A DNA stretch of 64,000 nt from assembly GCA_944393405.1 (NCBI GenBank), contig CALYAC010000008.1, positions 1-64,000 of the forward strand, in the 5' to 3' direction. Of the stretch, positions 63,332 through 64,000 are shown in pieces. The stretch's first letter is position 1, and each line of letters starts with the position of its first letter. Origin of the DNA: an uncultured Clostridia bacterium (GTDB taxonomy: Bacteria; Bacillota_A; Clostridia; TANB77; CAG-508). A model generated the notes under the pieces. The model did not search any database, had not been told where the DNA came from, and saw nothing but the letters and a program-made list of their open reading frames with translations. The position numbers and the translations under genes are program-made.

Positions 63332-64000
63332 CTAATAGCTTATTCTGTAAGCTTTTTCCACTTTATTAGTTTCATCATTTAGTTCGAATACACATCCATT
63401 TAGCACTGCTTCGCTTTGTGCTAATTGATATCTTTCTGGTAATGAAGTTATAAATCTCTTTGTAGATGCTTTTATATCCATTCCAATGACAGACTCTTTT
63501 GGTCCAGTCATTCCAAGATCAGTTATATATCCAGTTCCTTTTTCTGTAACCTCTTCGTCTGCTGTTTGTACATGTGTATGAGTTCCAAATATTATATTTA
63601 CTTTTCCATCTAAATAATATTTCATAGCAATTTTTTCTGCAGTAGCTTCTGCATGAAAATCTAATATCATTATATCTACTTTTCCTGTCATTTTATTTAC
63701 TAAACTTTCTGCAACAGTAAAAGGATTTTCTGATAATACATTCATATCAGTTCTTCCAATTAAATTCATTACCAAAATCTTTTTATTATTACATTCAAAT
63801 ACACCATAACCTTTACCAGGTAATCCTTTTGAATAGTTCGCTGGTCTTAATAATATTGGATCATTTATAAATGTAAAAATATCTCTTTTCCCCCATGTAT
63901 GATTTCCCATAGTTATTGCATTAATATTTAAAGATTTTAAAGTGTTAAAGTCCTTTACTGTAAGTCCCATACCACCTGATGTATTTTCTGCATTTACTAC
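63332..64000 (-). CDS. ymdB: YmdB-type metallophosphoesterase (partial, 5' end outside the window)
   Basis: 223 codons are present; the frame is open through position 64000 (the first visible residues are VVNAENTSGG, typical NGEN-type start region), so the N terminus is missing. Metal-binding motifs visible are AITMGNHTWGKRDI, ILDFHAEATAEKIA and FGTHTHVQTADEEV. YmdB is a 2',3'-cAMP phosphodiesterase-like protein affecting biofilm and late-stage gene expression. Its place before spoVS and recA matches B. subtilis. Confidence 0.9.
   Translation of the reverse strand, partial: VVNAENTSGGMGLTVKDFNTLKSLNINAITMGNHTWGKRDIFTFINDPILLRPANYSKGLPGKGYGVFECNNKKILVMNLIGRTDMNVLSENPFTVAESLVNKMTGKVDIMILDFHAEATAEKIAMKYYLDGKVNIIFGTHTHVQTADEEVTEKGTGYITDLGMTGPKESVIGMDIKASTKRFITSLPERYQLAQSEAVLNGCVFELNDETNKVEKAYRISY

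Overview
The window is very AT-rich DNA with standard bacterial code, clear Shine-Dalgarno sites and textbook sigma-A promoters (TTGACA, 16-18 bp, TATAAT). T-box leaders, sporulation genes (spoVS, gerW/ytfJ), a HrcA-type operator and TagGH/TagF-type wall polymer genes point to a spore-forming Clostridia-type Firmicute, probably a gut lineage. Nearly all genes lie on the minus strand; plus-strand exceptions are a tyrS, a glycosyltransferase/acyltransferase pair and two small tandem loci. Layout: (1) 1-340: 5' tip of a 16S rRNA gene and its promoter, running leftward off the window. (2) 341-6104: operon lepA, an N-formylglutamate amidohydrolase-like gene, rlmB, a large anchored Asn/Thr-rich protein and a sortase whose frame is interrupted by TGA. 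(3) 6193-7473: plus-strand tyrS. (4) 7557-22013: a roughly 14 kb anionic wall-polymer locus with three CDP-glycerol glycerophosphotransferase-type enzymes (one fused to a glycosyltransferase), a cytidylyltransferase/SDR fusion, TagGH exporter, a lipid-linked sugar transferase pair, an acyltransferase and a frameshifted GDPD. (5) 22027-26706: two SDR enzymes, a YefM/YoeB-type toxin-antitoxin module bracketed by 68-bp direct repeats, and a GT4/PlsC lipid gene pair. (6) 26771-30835: Hsp20 under a CIRCE-like operator, a gene of unusual base composition, a YgjP-like peptidase, an RNA m5C methyltransferase and a CDF transporter. (7) 31041-32280: two tandem copies of an undescribed unit: promoter, structured RNA and a 100-residue protein gene, with the 5' and 3' flanks complementary in several collinear blocks. 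(8) 32359-38026: a second tyrS under a T-box, and a five-gene acetyltransferase/kinase/methyltransferase operon behind a terminator-containing leader. (9) 38059-43448: argGH under a T-box, an amidohydrolase and peptide deformylase. (10) 43492-48125: an unknown gene, a uracil-DNA-glycosylase-like gene, and hisS fused to a DapF-fold epimerase domain (candidate histidine racemase), preceded by a 17-residue leader peptide with three consecutive His codons and an attenuator. (11) 48163-54226: Rsm22-type methyltransferase, Nudix, GNAT, metallo-beta-lactamase-fold and zincin genes, then a Y-family polymerase/YolD pair with an SOS-like box. (12) 54243-64000: D,D-carboxypeptidase, acyltransferase, gerW, DUF2953, scpA, recX, mazG-like, recA (same SOS-like box), a solute-binding protein, spoVS and a partial ymdB. 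The strongest candidates for new biology are the tandem RNA/ORF units and the histidine-attenuated HisRS-epimerase fusion. No tRNA gene, CRISPR array, insertion sequence or prophage was recognised.
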